NCBI GenBank assembly: GCA_028277185.1
Contig: JANQGQ010000037.1
Location: 1-64,000, forward strand
DNA from: Woeseiaceae bacterium
Lineage (GTDB): Bacteria > Pseudomonadota > Gammaproteobacteria > Steroidobacterales > Woeseiaceae
Length of the DNA stretch: 64,000 bases
Reading direction: 5' to 3'
Shown: one piece after another, positions 35,488 to 43,913 of the stretch
How positions within the stretch are numbered: position 1 is the stretch's first letter
How the letters are laid out: each line of letters begins with the position of its first letter
The notes under the pieces: generated by a model
Databases searched by the model: none
What the model was told of the DNA's origin: nothing
The model's input: the letters and a program-made list of their open reading frames with translations, nothing else
Translations under genes and position numbers: made by a program

Positions 35488-36504
35488 ATGTCGAAGCAAA
35501 TCAAGGTAGTCGGTTTTCTTGCTGTCAGTGCTGCGCTTGTAGTGACCGTGTTTTTCCCGCCCAGGCATGACGAAGTCAATCACGACGAAATCGATCATGG
35601 CGGGTCTGGCGGTGACATCACTTACAGTGGACTGACTGTAGAAGCACAGGAACGCTTGTTCGATGCTCTGCCCACTGAAAAAGAAATCTCTCCTGTTGCG
35701 CCACACGCTGTGCGCACTATCCGATTTGCTGACGGTGAGGAAATGCGTTTTCCATGGGAGTTGCCCAATCTCGAGGAACGCAGAAGAAAACAGCTGATAT
35801 CTCACATATTAGCTGACAACGATTTCGAGGAATTGTGGCGCCTTGCACAAGAGGGTAATGGAACAGCTGCTTATGCAATCTATCAGCAGCAACAAAAATG
35901 TATGGAAGTGCCACAGACTTCTGCGGATCTGGAAAAGGACGTGATTGATATGTATCAGACGTATCAATCGCCGGTCAGTATGACTCGCCCATGGCACTCA
36001 AAATCGGATACAGACCCTGAGCGTATTGAGAAAAGCATGAGAAGAGTCTTTTCTCTGTGCGAAAGCGTACGAGAAGAGCGTTTTTTGGAGCCTACTGACT
36101 ATCTTCGCATAGCGGCAGACTACGGCACATATCCTGCTACATCCGAATATGGGTGGTTACTATTTAAACAGTCCAACACAAAGTCCGCAGAGCATTACTT
36201 TGAACGCGCATGGTTAAACGGCGATGAACAAGGTGCGCAGGGCTTGGGCATGTTATACAAAGACGGTTCGGACACAATACAACCCGACCGTATTGCCGGA
36301 TACGCCTATACCTATATTGGCATGCAACTACAGATATCTCGCTACTCAACGGGTAAACCTGGCGATGCTATGGACTATGTTCGCAAGGAAGTGGAAAGAA
36401 TAAGTACTGAAATACTCAGCGAGTATAATATCGATGAGGTTGAGCAAGGCACTGAACTAGCGAAAGTCATATTAGCTGACTATGTACGCGCCCAAATGCT
36501 ATAG
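35488..36504 (+). CDS. Membrane-anchored or secreted protein with Sel1-like repeats
   Basis: A 338-residue protein. Residues of about 5-24 are hydrophobic (VVGFLAVSAALVVTVFF), an anchor or signal peptide. The central part has charged helical sequence and, near 230-265, a Sel1-like repeat pattern (AEHYFERAWLNGDEQGAQGLGMLYKDGS), which usually mediates protein contacts. The ATG at 35488 is preferred to a TTG two codons earlier. Composition is AT-richer than the core genome, like its neighbour. The function is not known; it may belong with the preceding secreted protein. Confidence 0.65.
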   Translation: MSKQIKVVGFLAVSAALVVTVFFPPRHDEVNHDEIDHGGSGGDITYSGLTVEAQERLFDALPTEKEISPVAPHAVRTIRFADGEEMRFPWELPNLEERRRKQLISHILADNDFEELWRLAQEGNGTAAYAIYQQQQKCMEVPQTSADLEKDVIDMYQTYQSPVSMTRPWHSKSDTDPERIEKSMRRVFSLCESVREERFLEPTDYLRIAADYGTYPATSEYGWLLFKQSNTKSAEHYFERAWLNGDEQGAQGLGMLYKDGSDTIQPDRIAGYAYTYIGMQLQISRYSTGKPGDAMDYVRKEVERISTEILSEYNIDEVEQGTELAKVILADYVRAQML

Positions 36505-36537
36505 CTGGATTAGGCGTAACGCCACCCTACAGCCCGA

Positions 36538-36771
36538 TCAAGCGCCTATCCGATAGTGATCAAGAAACATGGCTGCCGACTCCTCGGCAAGGCGCGTCTT
36601 TTCATCCGCTGTCAGCCCGGGCTTGAGGCCAAGTAGCTGCGGCCAGTAGCAGGCGCCCTTAACGAGGCTGTGCAGCTGATCGAACGCAACGTCCACATCG
36701 GCATTGCGAAGTCGGCCGTCTTTCATGGCCGCTGCTATCCAGCGGTGCAGGGTGGTCGCGTCGTTCTGAAA
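36538..36771 (-). pseudogene. TetR-family regulator, C-terminal remnant cut by an IS element
   Basis: An open frame on the minus strand runs out of the IS end and reads FQNDATTLHRWIAAAMKDGR, then VAFDQLHSLVKGACYWPQLL and ESAAMFLDHYRIGA before the stop at 36538. This is the usual C-terminal ligand-binding end of a TetR/AcrR regulator. The DNA-binding N-terminus is missing, and it does not reappear on the other side of the IS, so the region was also deleted or rearranged. An inner ATG (36726) gives only 62 residues. Confidence 0.65.
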
Positions 36772-36873
36772 CTGAGGGGACCCCTTTCTTCGTAGTGGTT
36801 CGTCAGAGAATTTCCGCCGTTCTGAGGGGACCCCTTTCTTCGTAGTGGTTCGTCAGAGAATTTCCGCCGTTCT
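36772..36873. repeat. Tandem 50-bp duplication of the IS terminus
   Basis: A 50-bp unit beginning CTGAGGGGACCCCTTTC and ending TTTCCGCCGTT occurs twice head to tail without a mismatch (36772-36821 and 36822-36871, with two more matching bases). It contains the IS terminal inverted repeat and, in the inner copy, the orfB stop codon at 36853. The outer copy is therefore an extra IS end. Confidence 0.9.
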
Positions 36874-37701
36874 AGTGTCCCAACGCACCCTGTATTCCAG
36901 GGGCGTCAGCCCGTTGAGAGCCTTGTGAGGCCGGCTCTCGTTGTACTCCTTTCGCCAAGCGTCCAACTTCGCCTGTGCGTCGGTCAAGTTTTCGAACCAA
37001 TGAGCGTTCAGGCATTCGTCGCGCAGGCTTCCATTGAATGATTCGATGTACGCGTTGTCGGTTGGTTTTCTCGGCCGCGAAAACTCAAGAGTGACCTGGT
37101 TTGCGTAGGCCCACAGATCAACCATTCGGCCAGCGAACTCACTGCTGTTGTCGCAGTAGATCCGACGCGGGGCGCCACGCTTCGCCGCGATCATACGCAA
37201 AACGGCCACGACATCTCCCGCGCCGAGACCGCGTCCGGCATGAATCGCAAGGTTCTCCCGGGTGAATACGTCGACGATGGTTAATGCTCGAAATCGGTGA
37301 CCGTCCTGCAGCTGATCCGACACAAAATCCATGGACCACGCGGCGTTCGGCCGCGTCGCCTTGACCTTCGGCGGCTGTCGTCGCGCCGCCGACACGTGAC
37401 GACGCGGACGCTTTGGCCTGAGCTGGAGCCCCTCGAGGCAATAAAGTCGTTGCACGCGCTTGTGGTTAACGTGGATGCCTTCGCGCTTGAGCATCACGTG
37501 GATCCGCTTGTAGCCGTAGCGAATCCTCGAGTGCGCAATATCGCGAATGCGCTGGCGCAAGGTGATCTGCTCATCGCGCCTCGGGCAGTAGTAGTACACC
37601 GACTCCGACAGATCGCTCAGATGGCACGCCCGTCGAGCGCTGATGTCATAGTGGCTCGTCAGATACCGCACCTGCCTGCGTCGCTGCGGTACCTTCACCA
37701 C
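36853..37701 (-). CDS. IS3-family transposase OrfB (DDE integrase domain)
   Basis: The catalytic part of the IS transposase, 282 residues from a GTG. An N-terminal HTH_21-like region (RIRYGYKRIHVMLKREG) is followed by an rve integrase core with Asp125 (WSMDFVSD), Asp184 (IYCDNSSEF) and Glu220 (YIESFNGSLRDECLN). The 35-residue gap between the last two fits D(35)E. Ser186 replaces the Gly usual in CDNGSEF. It is normally made as an OrfAB fusion by a -1 frameshift on the A-AAA-AAG run at the orfA end (37700-37708, complement). All catalytic residues are present, so activity is possible. Confidence 0.93.
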   Translation of the reverse strand: MVKVPQRRRQVRYLTSHYDISARRACHLSDLSESVYYYCPRRDEQITLRQRIRDIAHSRIRYGYKRIHVMLKREGIHVNHKRVQRLYCLEGLQLRPKRPRRHVSAARRQPPKVKATRPNAAWSMDFVSDQLQDGHRFRALTIVDVFTRENLAIHAGRGLGAGDVVAVLRMIAAKRGAPRRIYCDNSSEFAGRMVDLWAYANQVTLEFSRPRKPTDNAYIESFNGSLRDECLNAHWFENLTDAQAKLDAWRKEYNESRPHKALNGLTPLEYRVRWDTRTAEIL

Positions 37702-37961
37702 TTTTTTCGATTGACGTCCTGGAGCATGGCCTTGTCCAGGCTGAGATCGGCGACCAGGCGCTTTAGCTTCGCGTTCTCCTCGCGCAACTGCTTGAGCTCA
37801 CGTGCCTGACTGGGCTCCAGACCGCCATACTGCTTCTTCCAACGATAGAACGTCGCCTCCGCAATCCCCAGTCTGCGACAGATATCCGCGACCGACGTGC
37901 CCAGCTCATGCTGCTTCACCGCACCAATAATCTGCTCTACCGAATACCGCTTCCGTTTCAT
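37695..37961 (-). CDS. IS3-family transposase OrfA (helix-turn-helix)
   Basis: An 88-residue HTH_Tnp_1 protein (MKRKRYSVEQIIGAVKQHEL, VADICRRLGIAEATFYRWKK) with a leucine-rich coiled coil (LKQLREENAKLKRLVADL) that recognises the IS ends. It ends MLQDVNRKKW, where the codons CGA-AAA-AAG form a classical -1 slippery site leading into orfB. A GGAGG ribosome-binding site precedes the ATG. Confidence 0.93.
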   Translation of the reverse strand: MKRKRYSVEQIIGAVKQHELGTSVADICRRLGIAEATFYRWKKQYGGLEPSQARELKQLREENAKLKRLVADLSLDKAMLQDVNRKKW

Positions 37962-38212
37962 GGCCAGACCTCCTTCGATAGTCTACCTTGCAACGGAAAT
38001 TCTCAGTCATAATCCTTCGATTCTTGGGGCTCCCCTCACAACCAAAGCCGTTGGCGAACGTAACACGCAGAATTTCATGCAGTTTCGGCCGAACGGACTC
38101 AGGTTTACCGGCCTGCGATAGTTGCGCTGATCCGCTCCTGCGCCGATCAGCGTCTCCAGCAGGATCGAGAGCTGACCGGCGTACACGTGCGTCACGTCCG
38201 CGAGCTTTGTGG

Positions 38213-38395
38213 TTACACCAGTAGGTTCAGGTGCACGTCGTCGACGTGGAAGGACTCCGCGACCGCTTGGTAGACGTTCCGCCACTTGCCGGCGGGCCGG
38301 GGCATTAACGATTCCCGGTACAAGTTCGAACTGCTCATACCGACGAACACCAGCTCGTCGCCGGACCAGGTCTGCTCAATGAATTCGATCAGCAT
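38213..38395 (-). CDS. Possible small hypothetical protein
   Basis: A 60-residue frame from an ATG, with a plausible protein composition (MLIEFIEQTWSGDELVFVGM; AESFHVDDVHLNLLV). It has no recognised family. It lies between the IS and the broken peptidase copy, a stretch of 444 bp (38039-38482) otherwise without genes. It could be a remnant of a larger gene. Confidence 0.25.
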   Translation of the reverse strand: MLIEFIEQTWSGDELVFVGMSSSNLYRESLMPRPAGKWRNVYQAVAESFHVDDVHLNLLV

Positions 38396-38482
38396 CGAGT
38401 CACGTTAGAGGCCCGTACTCCGCGCATAGATAGACATCGAGGTTCGCTGATATGTCTTAGTGAGCGCCGTCGCGGGAATTTC

Positions 38483-38836
38483 AACACCGCGGCCTCCGCA
38501 GGTACCATTCGTAGCCCGCTAATCCGGATATTGAGGATCGCCTCCGTGCCAAGAATCATCCTGCGGTTGTTCCTTTTCGCCTATTTCCCGGTTCCCGGCC
38601 TTGCCGACGGCCACGAAGACGCTGCGCTTCGCGCCGTCACTCACAAAGACGTCTGGACCATGCGTCGGCTCAGTACGCCGGTGCCGAGTCCGAATGGTGA
38701 CTGGGCATCGTCCAGGTGACCGAACCTGCCTACGAGGAGGACGGCACCGTCAGCGACCTCTGGCTCGTCGCCGTTGACGGTGACGAGGAGCCGCGCTGGC
38801 TGACCGCGTCGAACGAGGCGGAAAGCGGCGTCGCCT
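38483..38836. repeat. Direct repeat, left copy (5' end of S9 peptidase gene)
   Basis: About 354 bp matching 45191-45542 at high identity, with a few substitutions and small indels. It covers the leader, GTG start and first 95 or so codons of the S9 peptidase gene. The match begins near AACACCGC and stops abruptly after GTCGCCT. The two copies bracket 6.35 kb of accessory DNA. Confidence 0.85.
38546..38836 (+). pseudogene. Broken 5' fragment of an S9 peptidase
   Basis: Starts at a GTG as in the intact gene at 45254, encoding the same signal peptide and DVWTMRRLSTPVPSPNGDW. One base is lost at about 38705 (GGGCATCG against GGGTCATCG), so the frame breaks at once. The homologous sequence then continues in another frame (EPAYEEDGTVSDLWLVAVDG; ASNEAESGVAC) until homology ends at 38836. 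No peptidase domain remains, so it is not functional. Confidence 0.88.
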
Positions 38837-38886
38837 GTAGCGGTACTAGAAAACGAGGTAGTCATAGACCGCTAACTAAAGACTGT

Positions 38887-39279
38887 TCAATCAGCGATAC
38901 TACCGACGTCAGAAATTTCGAGTTCAAAATCCTCCAGTAACTCGATTTCTCGCGAATCCAGTTTCTTTGAAACGATAGTGCTTGCGACAGATCCCGCGAC
39001 AGATCCAATCACAGCTGCTGCGACGGGCCCAAGCGCCTCAGGTCCCGCGGTACTGAGTTTGTCTCTGAGCATGGATTCAAATTTCTCGTTCATCTCGGCG
39101 TTTGTGCCTGCATCGAATTGCGCAATTCGCAACTGGGGAGGGCGAAACGCTGTCGGCAAGCGTCCTTCTTTCCGCGCTGCCACCAGCTCGATAATCGCGT
39201 CCTTTTGCTTATTGACTTCCTTGTTTTCTTCATCTGTGAAGCCTTCAATGTGAATGTCCGTAGCCTTCGGGTCAGTCAT
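38887..39279 (-). CDS. Small protein paired with a radical SAM enzyme (possible modification substrate)
   Basis: A 130-residue protein encoded 19 bp after the radical SAM gene on the same strand. The N-terminal half is charged and helical (EGFTDEENKEVNKQKDAIIE). A middle section is Gly/Ala/Val-rich (GPVAAAVIGSVAGSVASTIV), and the C-terminus is acidic (LLEDFELEISDVGSIAD). The FELEI block resembles the F-x-L-(D/E) motif of some ribosomal-peptide leaders, but it lies at the end rather than the start and no cysteines follow. It could be the enzyme's substrate, a chaperone or an unrelated protein. No family is recognised. Confidence 0.62.
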   Translation of the reverse strand: MTDPKATDIHIEGFTDEENKEVNKQKDAIIELVAARKEGRLPTAFRPPQLRIAQFDAGTNAEMNEKFESMLRDKLSTAGPEALGPVAAAVIGSVAGSVASTIVSKKLDSREIELLEDFELEISDVGSIAD

Positions 39280-39298
39280 GGCATTCTCCTATATTGTC

Positions 39299-41167
39299 CT
39301 ATACTCGCGTAGGGATTTTTCGAAAGACGACCAATCCCTCTGATGCAAGCTCTGAGAGGTAAGACATAATTGATTTTTTCATCGTGTGTTCCGGCTGGTC
39401 AAAGCCCCAGTCGTGCATGGCTCTTTGGGCGATGTCGGAAACAGAAACCTTGCCAGAGCAGTGCTCGATGATCCAATACTCGAACTTCCGGAATTCAATT
39501 GTCCGACGACGCAGCGACCAAGTGAGTTGTCCATTTCTCACTTCGCGTAGGGAAAATGTCCGCTGCGGAATGAGTGTGCTCTGGTCGCATATCCCGTTAG
39601 CCATTCGTGCTCCAAAGTAGTTCCGGGAGGCGGAGAACCTTCCAAGGCAACGAAAGATGGGGTCACCGGCCAAGTGATCTGACCAACGTGTCGCTAGACC
39701 ATGATTGCGCATTTCAAGATGTTGTAGCACAAGCTTCAGCGGGAGCGTCGGGATCAACTCCTGCATACGGTGCGCGAATCGTTGCCTAAAGTCGTGCTCT
39801 AGCTCAAGAATCTCCTCTTTTGGCAATGAAAGTGTTTCTACGAAAATGTGATCATCGCTCAGTCCGGTTACGAACTCTCGATCCAAAATGTCAATTTCGT
39901 AGGAATGTGGGCGCAGTGCAATGTCGGTACCGGGATATGGGGACAAAAAGGTCGTGTTGCATTCTAGGCGACCAGGTGCCAGTTCTAGTAGCTCGATTGC
40001 AAAATCACTCGTAGCCTGAAAAGATTCCTGAGTTTCCAACGCGCCCCCAATAATAAAGTTTGTGAAAACAGACAGAACTTCAGCATCATTACACTGAGCA
40101 ACAGCCGTTCTTACATCATCTAGAGTAATCTGCTTTTTGTAGGCGTTGACTACAGATTGATCACCGCTCTCAGTACCAATTTGGATACGCACGAGACCGG
40201 CATCTTGCATTAGTGGAATAAGGTCCGGAAATCTAGCAAGGGTGTCAACGCGCGCTTCGCAGTAGAACACAAAGTTTTTGTGTGGACTTAGTTGCGCATG
40301 AAATAGCTCGCACAGCTCTCGCACTCGCTTGTGATTGGTCGTGAATATATCGTCTACAAAACTGAAATATCGTGTACGATATCTGTCTTGGAGGTATTTG
40401 ATTTCGTCTACTACTCTTTGTGCAGAGTGCGCGCGATATTTTCTATTAGTGGACTCGAAACAAAACGTGCAACGAAAACCGCAACCGCGACTAGTGACGA
40501 TCTGCGAGCGAACGCCAAAATTCTGAGTTGGGTACAGATCTCGATCGGGAATAGGTAACTCGTCAAGGTTTCGAAACGTCGTCCGCGGCTTGTTGACGAT
40601 AGCCCGGCCATCCTGTTTCCATACAAGACCGTCGATTCTGCCGAAGTCAGCCGCACTGGCGTTTAGACTCTCGATCAGTTCGAGCATCAGGTATTCTCCG
40701 TCGCCAATAGCAACGAAGTCGACATCGTTTCTCTCGATTAACGTAGAGAAAGAGACGTTTGCGAGAGGTCCACCGAGTATGGTTCGCACGTCTGGATACT
40801 GTTTTCGAATAAACTCCAGAATCCGATAAACCTCGAAAATATTATCGGAGTTTGCATAAAATCCAACTATCGCTGGCTGCGAACTTGTGGAGGCAATGAA
40901 GTCGGTGACTCTGGGGAACAAGTTGTCTCCGATAGCCACTGAAACTGGATGGCCCTGGTCCCTAAGTAGGGTGGCGATGTACAGAAGCCCTAGTTGCGGG
41001 GAATCCGACGTGCTTCCGTCGTAGTTCCGAGTAACGACGTTCACTAGAAGGGTCTGGGTCGAGCCGGTAGCCGCTGTTCTGTCCAACTGACGCGAAGTGT
41101 CAATGCTGTTCGGCGTCGTTAATTGCGACTCAAGCACAGTCCTCGCTCCTAAGGCTCCACGTCCCAT
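39299..41167 (-). CDS. B12-binding-domain radical SAM protein with PqqD-like C-terminus
   Basis: A 622-residue enzyme. Residues of about 40-165 form a cobalamin-binding-type Rossmann domain (SPQLGLLYIATLLRDQGHPV; TILGGPLANVSF). The radical SAM core follows, with the iron-sulphur cysteines at 229, 233 and 236 (SRGCGFRCTFCFES), and later IGTESGDQSVVNAYKK and FIIGGALETQES. Residues of about 560-622 (FEYWIIEHCSGKVSVSDIAQ, then a Gly-Leu-Val end) look like a PqqD/RRE-type winged helix, which in other systems binds a peptide leader. Class B enzymes methylate or rearrange unactivated carbons. The gene is isolated in accessory DNA with the 130-aa partner downstream, suggesting a two-gene modification system. 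Confidence 0.86.
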   Translation of the reverse strand: MGRGALGARTVLESQLTTPNSIDTSRQLDRTAATGSTQTLLVNVVTRNYDGSTSDSPQLGLLYIATLLRDQGHPVSVAIGDNLFPRVTDFIASTSSQPAIVGFYANSDNIFEVYRILEFIRKQYPDVRTILGGPLANVSFSTLIERNDVDFVAIGDGEYLMLELIESLNASAADFGRIDGLVWKQDGRAIVNKPRTTFRNLDELPIPDRDLYPTQNFGVRSQIVTSRGCGFRCTFCFESTNRKYRAHSAQRVVDEIKYLQDRYRTRYFSFVDDIFTTNHKRVRELCELFHAQLSPHKNFVFYCEARVDTLARFPDLIPLMQDAGLVRIQIGTESGDQSVVNAYKKQITLDDVRTAVAQCNDAEVLSVFTNFIIGGALETQESFQATSDFAIELLELAPGRLECNTTFLSPYPGTDIALRPHSYEIDILDREFVTGLSDDHIFVETLSLPKEEILELEHDFRQRFAHRMQELIPTLPLKLVLQHLEMRNHGLATRWSDHLAGDPIFRCLGRFSASRNYFGARMANGICDQSTLIPQRTFSLREVRNGQLTWSLRRRTIEFRKFEYWIIEHCSGKVSVSDIAQRAMHDWGFDQPEHTMKKSIMSYLSELASEGLVVFRKIPTRV

Positions 41168-41988
41168 TATTAGTACGAGTGCTCAACTTAGTGCTCACTT
41201 ACGAATGCGAATCTTATTAGTGCTTATTGTAAACTGTTTCATGGAAATAGTTACGCGCCTATTGAGATATTACCTTGAGTAGTCGATCAAAGAATTCCTC
41301 CCAGTTGCTACTCGAAAGGTCGTAGTCTGTTTGGGGTTATGCGACGGACTTTGGTTGGCTCTTGTGGGCGAGACTATCGCAGAGCTTCGATTTCCTCATG
41401 CGCCTTTATGAGCAGCTGTCGGCTAAGGTTCCAAGTAATGAGCGACTTTGACCGAAGACCTGCGCTAGCTGCCGGCTTGTCAGTTCAAGGAAGCTCTATC
41501 CAGTAACAACTTGAGGAGTTCTATAAATCGTTGGAAGCGTGGCGTTGGATTTGCGAAGTGACCGCCGGACGGATTGAGGCTTGTGCGTGACTTTACCAGG
41601 AGGGGTTGAGCCGAGAACGCAAATTGATCGACTGCAAAAAACCCCGAGTGTTATGAGAGCGATGAAATCAGAGTTTGCGTAGCATTTGCTAGTGTCCTCC
41701 AGGAGTTCGAGAGATAGTGGTCAAGAAACGTGCGGAGTTACGAGCTGTTGTGCCCGGACTCTAGAAAAACCGCGTAGTCTTGCTAGAAATAGACAGGAGG
41801 GGCTATGGGGAAATAGAGATTTCTACGCAAAGTAACGAAGATAGGCTAACCTTAAGAGAGTCTCAGCAACAACGAGCTGAATGACTATTGCGACCTGTTT
41901 GAGGCAACAGCGGTTACTCTAACGAGTAACGAGCTACTCTACTCAGACAGATCGAATCGGCCGCAAGAGCCAATAGCGGGGGAGAATA
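41168..41988. other. Long gene-free stretch
   Basis: About 820 bp between the divergent radical SAM gene and the 437-aa gene. Only short frames with frequent stops occur on both strands. I recognise no protein, RNA or transposon remnant, nor a strong palindrome. It may contain the promoters for both genes and decayed sequence. Confidence 0.45.
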
Positions 41989-43302
41989 ATGAATAGAACT
42001 CAAAAGATCGTCGCTAGCTTACTGTTTTCTACGTGCGTTCAGCTGAATGCCTACGGAGCGGACACTCAGTCGCTTTCTACGTCAGAATTCTTTGCCGTGG
42101 ATACTGAAAGTAGAGGGGTTGTTACGTCTGCTTGTTCAACGCAAGTTAACCCTTTCGCATCGTATGTTTCGCTTGAGATTGGCAAGTATCGAGTATCGAA
42201 ATCGGATGGGTTTTCCTACCGTCTATTTAACAAAAATAGACGCGCATTTGCGGCCGCTAGCTTTGGCGGGAGCATTCATGGAAATGACTTTAGGGTGTCC
42301 AGAGTTGGGACGCCTCACGTACTTAAGAAGGCAGATAGTCATGTGGATTTAGCGTCGTCGTTTCTGTTGATGGACAAGACAGTCTGGTCAGTCCGGGGTG
42401 CTAGGCTGGACGTTCGAATCGGCTACTCGGCCGACTCTACATTTAACGAGATTCTTGAGGCATACAATTCCATAACAGCAACAATACCGGACTATACGGT
42501 TTCTTCGGCAGTCACGATCGCAGCTTCCATAGCAAGTTCATTGGACAGAATAGTATTTGGGTCTGACAGAGTGACAGATTTGCTCAATTCATCGGATGAT
42601 ATTTCTGCGTTCACGAAATTGTGCGAGGGGGCATATGTTGCACTTGCAGCAAAAGACGCTTCTTTGTATGAGAATTACGGGCCCAAAAACCTAGTATGGG
42701 ACGACGGAAGCAAGAGACTGATGCACAATGGTGAAGAGCTAACAAAAGTTTCGTACGCGGTGCTGCTAGTACGTGTGTACGATAGGATGTATGAACCTAT
42801 AGAAACAGCACTCAATGAAACAACTAAAGAGTGGCCAAAAAAGTTCTCGGATGCTCAGGTAGCACTTTCAAGATTGTCATTTACGCCGACAGCAAAAGAG
42901 ATAGAAGTGCTTTCTAAAACGATAGTACAGCTACTTGATGAGGGTCTGACGCTTTTATCTGCGGATGTGCGGCTGGTTCAAGAAGAAAAAAAAGAAATAT
43001 ACAATTTCGTAAGGAATGATCTGGAACCAAAGCTCGCGGCAATCAGGACTAGAGTGACTGAAGACAACACGGTTACCTTGGAAAGTACACGAGAGTCGAT
43101 TGCAGCCTTCATTCAAGCATCAGACGAGAGCACCTATGAATTTCGTGATGAAACGCTAGATCAGCTAGCGAGAATGCAGCTTAGTTTGGGAGACTACATT
43201 TCCAATGACGCTGACGATAATACGGTTGTTGCGCAACAATTGATGCAAGGTATTTCCGAAATAGAGACCAATATCTCAGGCAGATTTGCTGGCAACTACT
43301 AG
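41989..43302 (+). CDS. Secreted hypothetical protein with helical C-terminal half
   Basis: A 437-residue protein with a signal peptide (MNRTQKIVASLLFSTCVQLN, cleavage near YGADT). Residues of about 30-160 are beta-rich (YVSLEIGKYRVSKSDGFSYR). From about 165 a short hydrophobic helix (SAVTIAASIASSL) precedes a long helical, partly coiled-coil region to the end (LVQEEKKEIYNFVRNDLEPK). A strong GGGGGAG ribosome-binding site lies about 6 bp before the ATG. Codon use is AT-rich, suggesting horizontal origin. I recognise no domain; a periplasmic or surface role is likely from the signal peptide only. Confidence 0.72.
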   Translation: MNRTQKIVASLLFSTCVQLNAYGADTQSLSTSEFFAVDTESRGVVTSACSTQVNPFASYVSLEIGKYRVSKSDGFSYRLFNKNRRAFAAASFGGSIHGNDFRVSRVGTPHVLKKADSHVDLASSFLLMDKTVWSVRGARLDVRIGYSADSTFNEILEAYNSITATIPDYTVSSAVTIAASIASSLDRIVFGSDRVTDLLNSSDDISAFTKLCEGAYVALAAKDASLYENYGPKNLVWDDGSKRLMHNGEELTKVSYAVLLVRVYDRMYEPIETALNETTKEWPKKFSDAQVALSRLSFTPTAKEIEVLSKTIVQLLDEGLTLLSADVRLVQEEKKEIYNFVRNDLEPKLAAIRTRVTEDNTVTLESTRESIAAFIQASDESTYEFRDETLDQLARMQLSLGDYISNDADDNTVVAQQLMQGISEIETNISGRFAGNY

Positions 43303-43695
43303 ATTGGGTGTGGGCATGCTGAATCGACTATTATCGAAGGCGTAACGAGGCGCCTTAACTCTACTTTCGATACCAGTTCTGCGAGCTTTGATAAGCAGAG
43401 GTTTCGACACCCCGTACTCCGTATGACTTCAAAGCGGCGGTGTACGACTGTGTTCGTCAAAACGAACAGTAGAAGTCGTTCTTTACAAAGCAAATAGTCG
43501 TGGTTTTCTGCGCTGTGGCGAGCTAGGTGGTCAAAACGCATCCGGTGAACCTCAGTTTTTCGCATTATGTTTAGTGGCTTATCATAGTTCGCTAGGTAGT
43601 AGAGCTGGCTTTCGGGCAATACTCGGTTTTCAAGCCTACGTGGCGCTTCGCATGCTGGCTTTGTTGAGAATTCGGTTACTGCAACTTAAACAAGA

Positions 43696-43722
43696 ACGGC
43701 ACTGTGCGCTGCACAGTGCCGT
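43696..43722. other. Strong 12-bp stem, 3-nt loop hairpin
   Basis: ACGGCACTGTGC and GCACAGTGCCGT are perfect inverted repeats around the loop GCT. It lies in a 611-bp stretch (43303-43913) with no convincing gene on either strand apart from a possible extension of the next gene. No T-run follows, so it is not a standard terminator. It might be a protein-binding palindrome or a mobile-element end. Confidence 0.6.
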
Positions 43723-43913
43723 GTTGGATCAAGCACTAACTTGGGATGGCCTATCGAGCTAGTTTGAAGCTCGATTGTCCTTTGACTCAAGCGGCGTCGC
43801 GCTCCATCCAATGGTCGCCTAAAGCAAACTGAACCGGCCTGGGATCAATCTGGTCCAACGCATCCAATTCGCCAAGTTTCTCTAAAAGAAGGTCTCTGAG
43901 CATCTGAAGGTCC

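Larger units (their letters stand above)
36772..38038 (-). mobile_element. IS3-family insertion sequence (IS407-like)
   Basis: An element of about 1.22 kb (1.27 kb with the duplicated end) carrying overlapping orfA and orfB on the minus strand. One end starts TGAGGGGACCCC at 36823 (and again at 36773). The other end, read inward, starts TGAGGGGAGCCCCAAG at 38038, giving an imperfect terminal inverted repeat. I see no target duplication directly flanking either candidate end, so it may have moved by recombination or suffered a deletion. It interrupts a TetR gene. Confidence 0.85.

Noticed and set aside
36505..36537. GGCGTAACGCC palindrome as a terminator after the Sel1-like gene
   Set aside because: The stem is only five pairs around a single base and no T-run follows.
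43299..43619. Minus-strand frame of 106 codons after the 437-aa gene
   Set aside because: No ribosome-binding site or recognisable feature; composition looks random. Left as non-coding, though a small gene cannot be excluded.
34900..43750. The accessory region as an integron cassette array
   Set aside because: Gene directions are mixed, no integrase is present, and I could not find repeated attC-like sites with paired core motifs.
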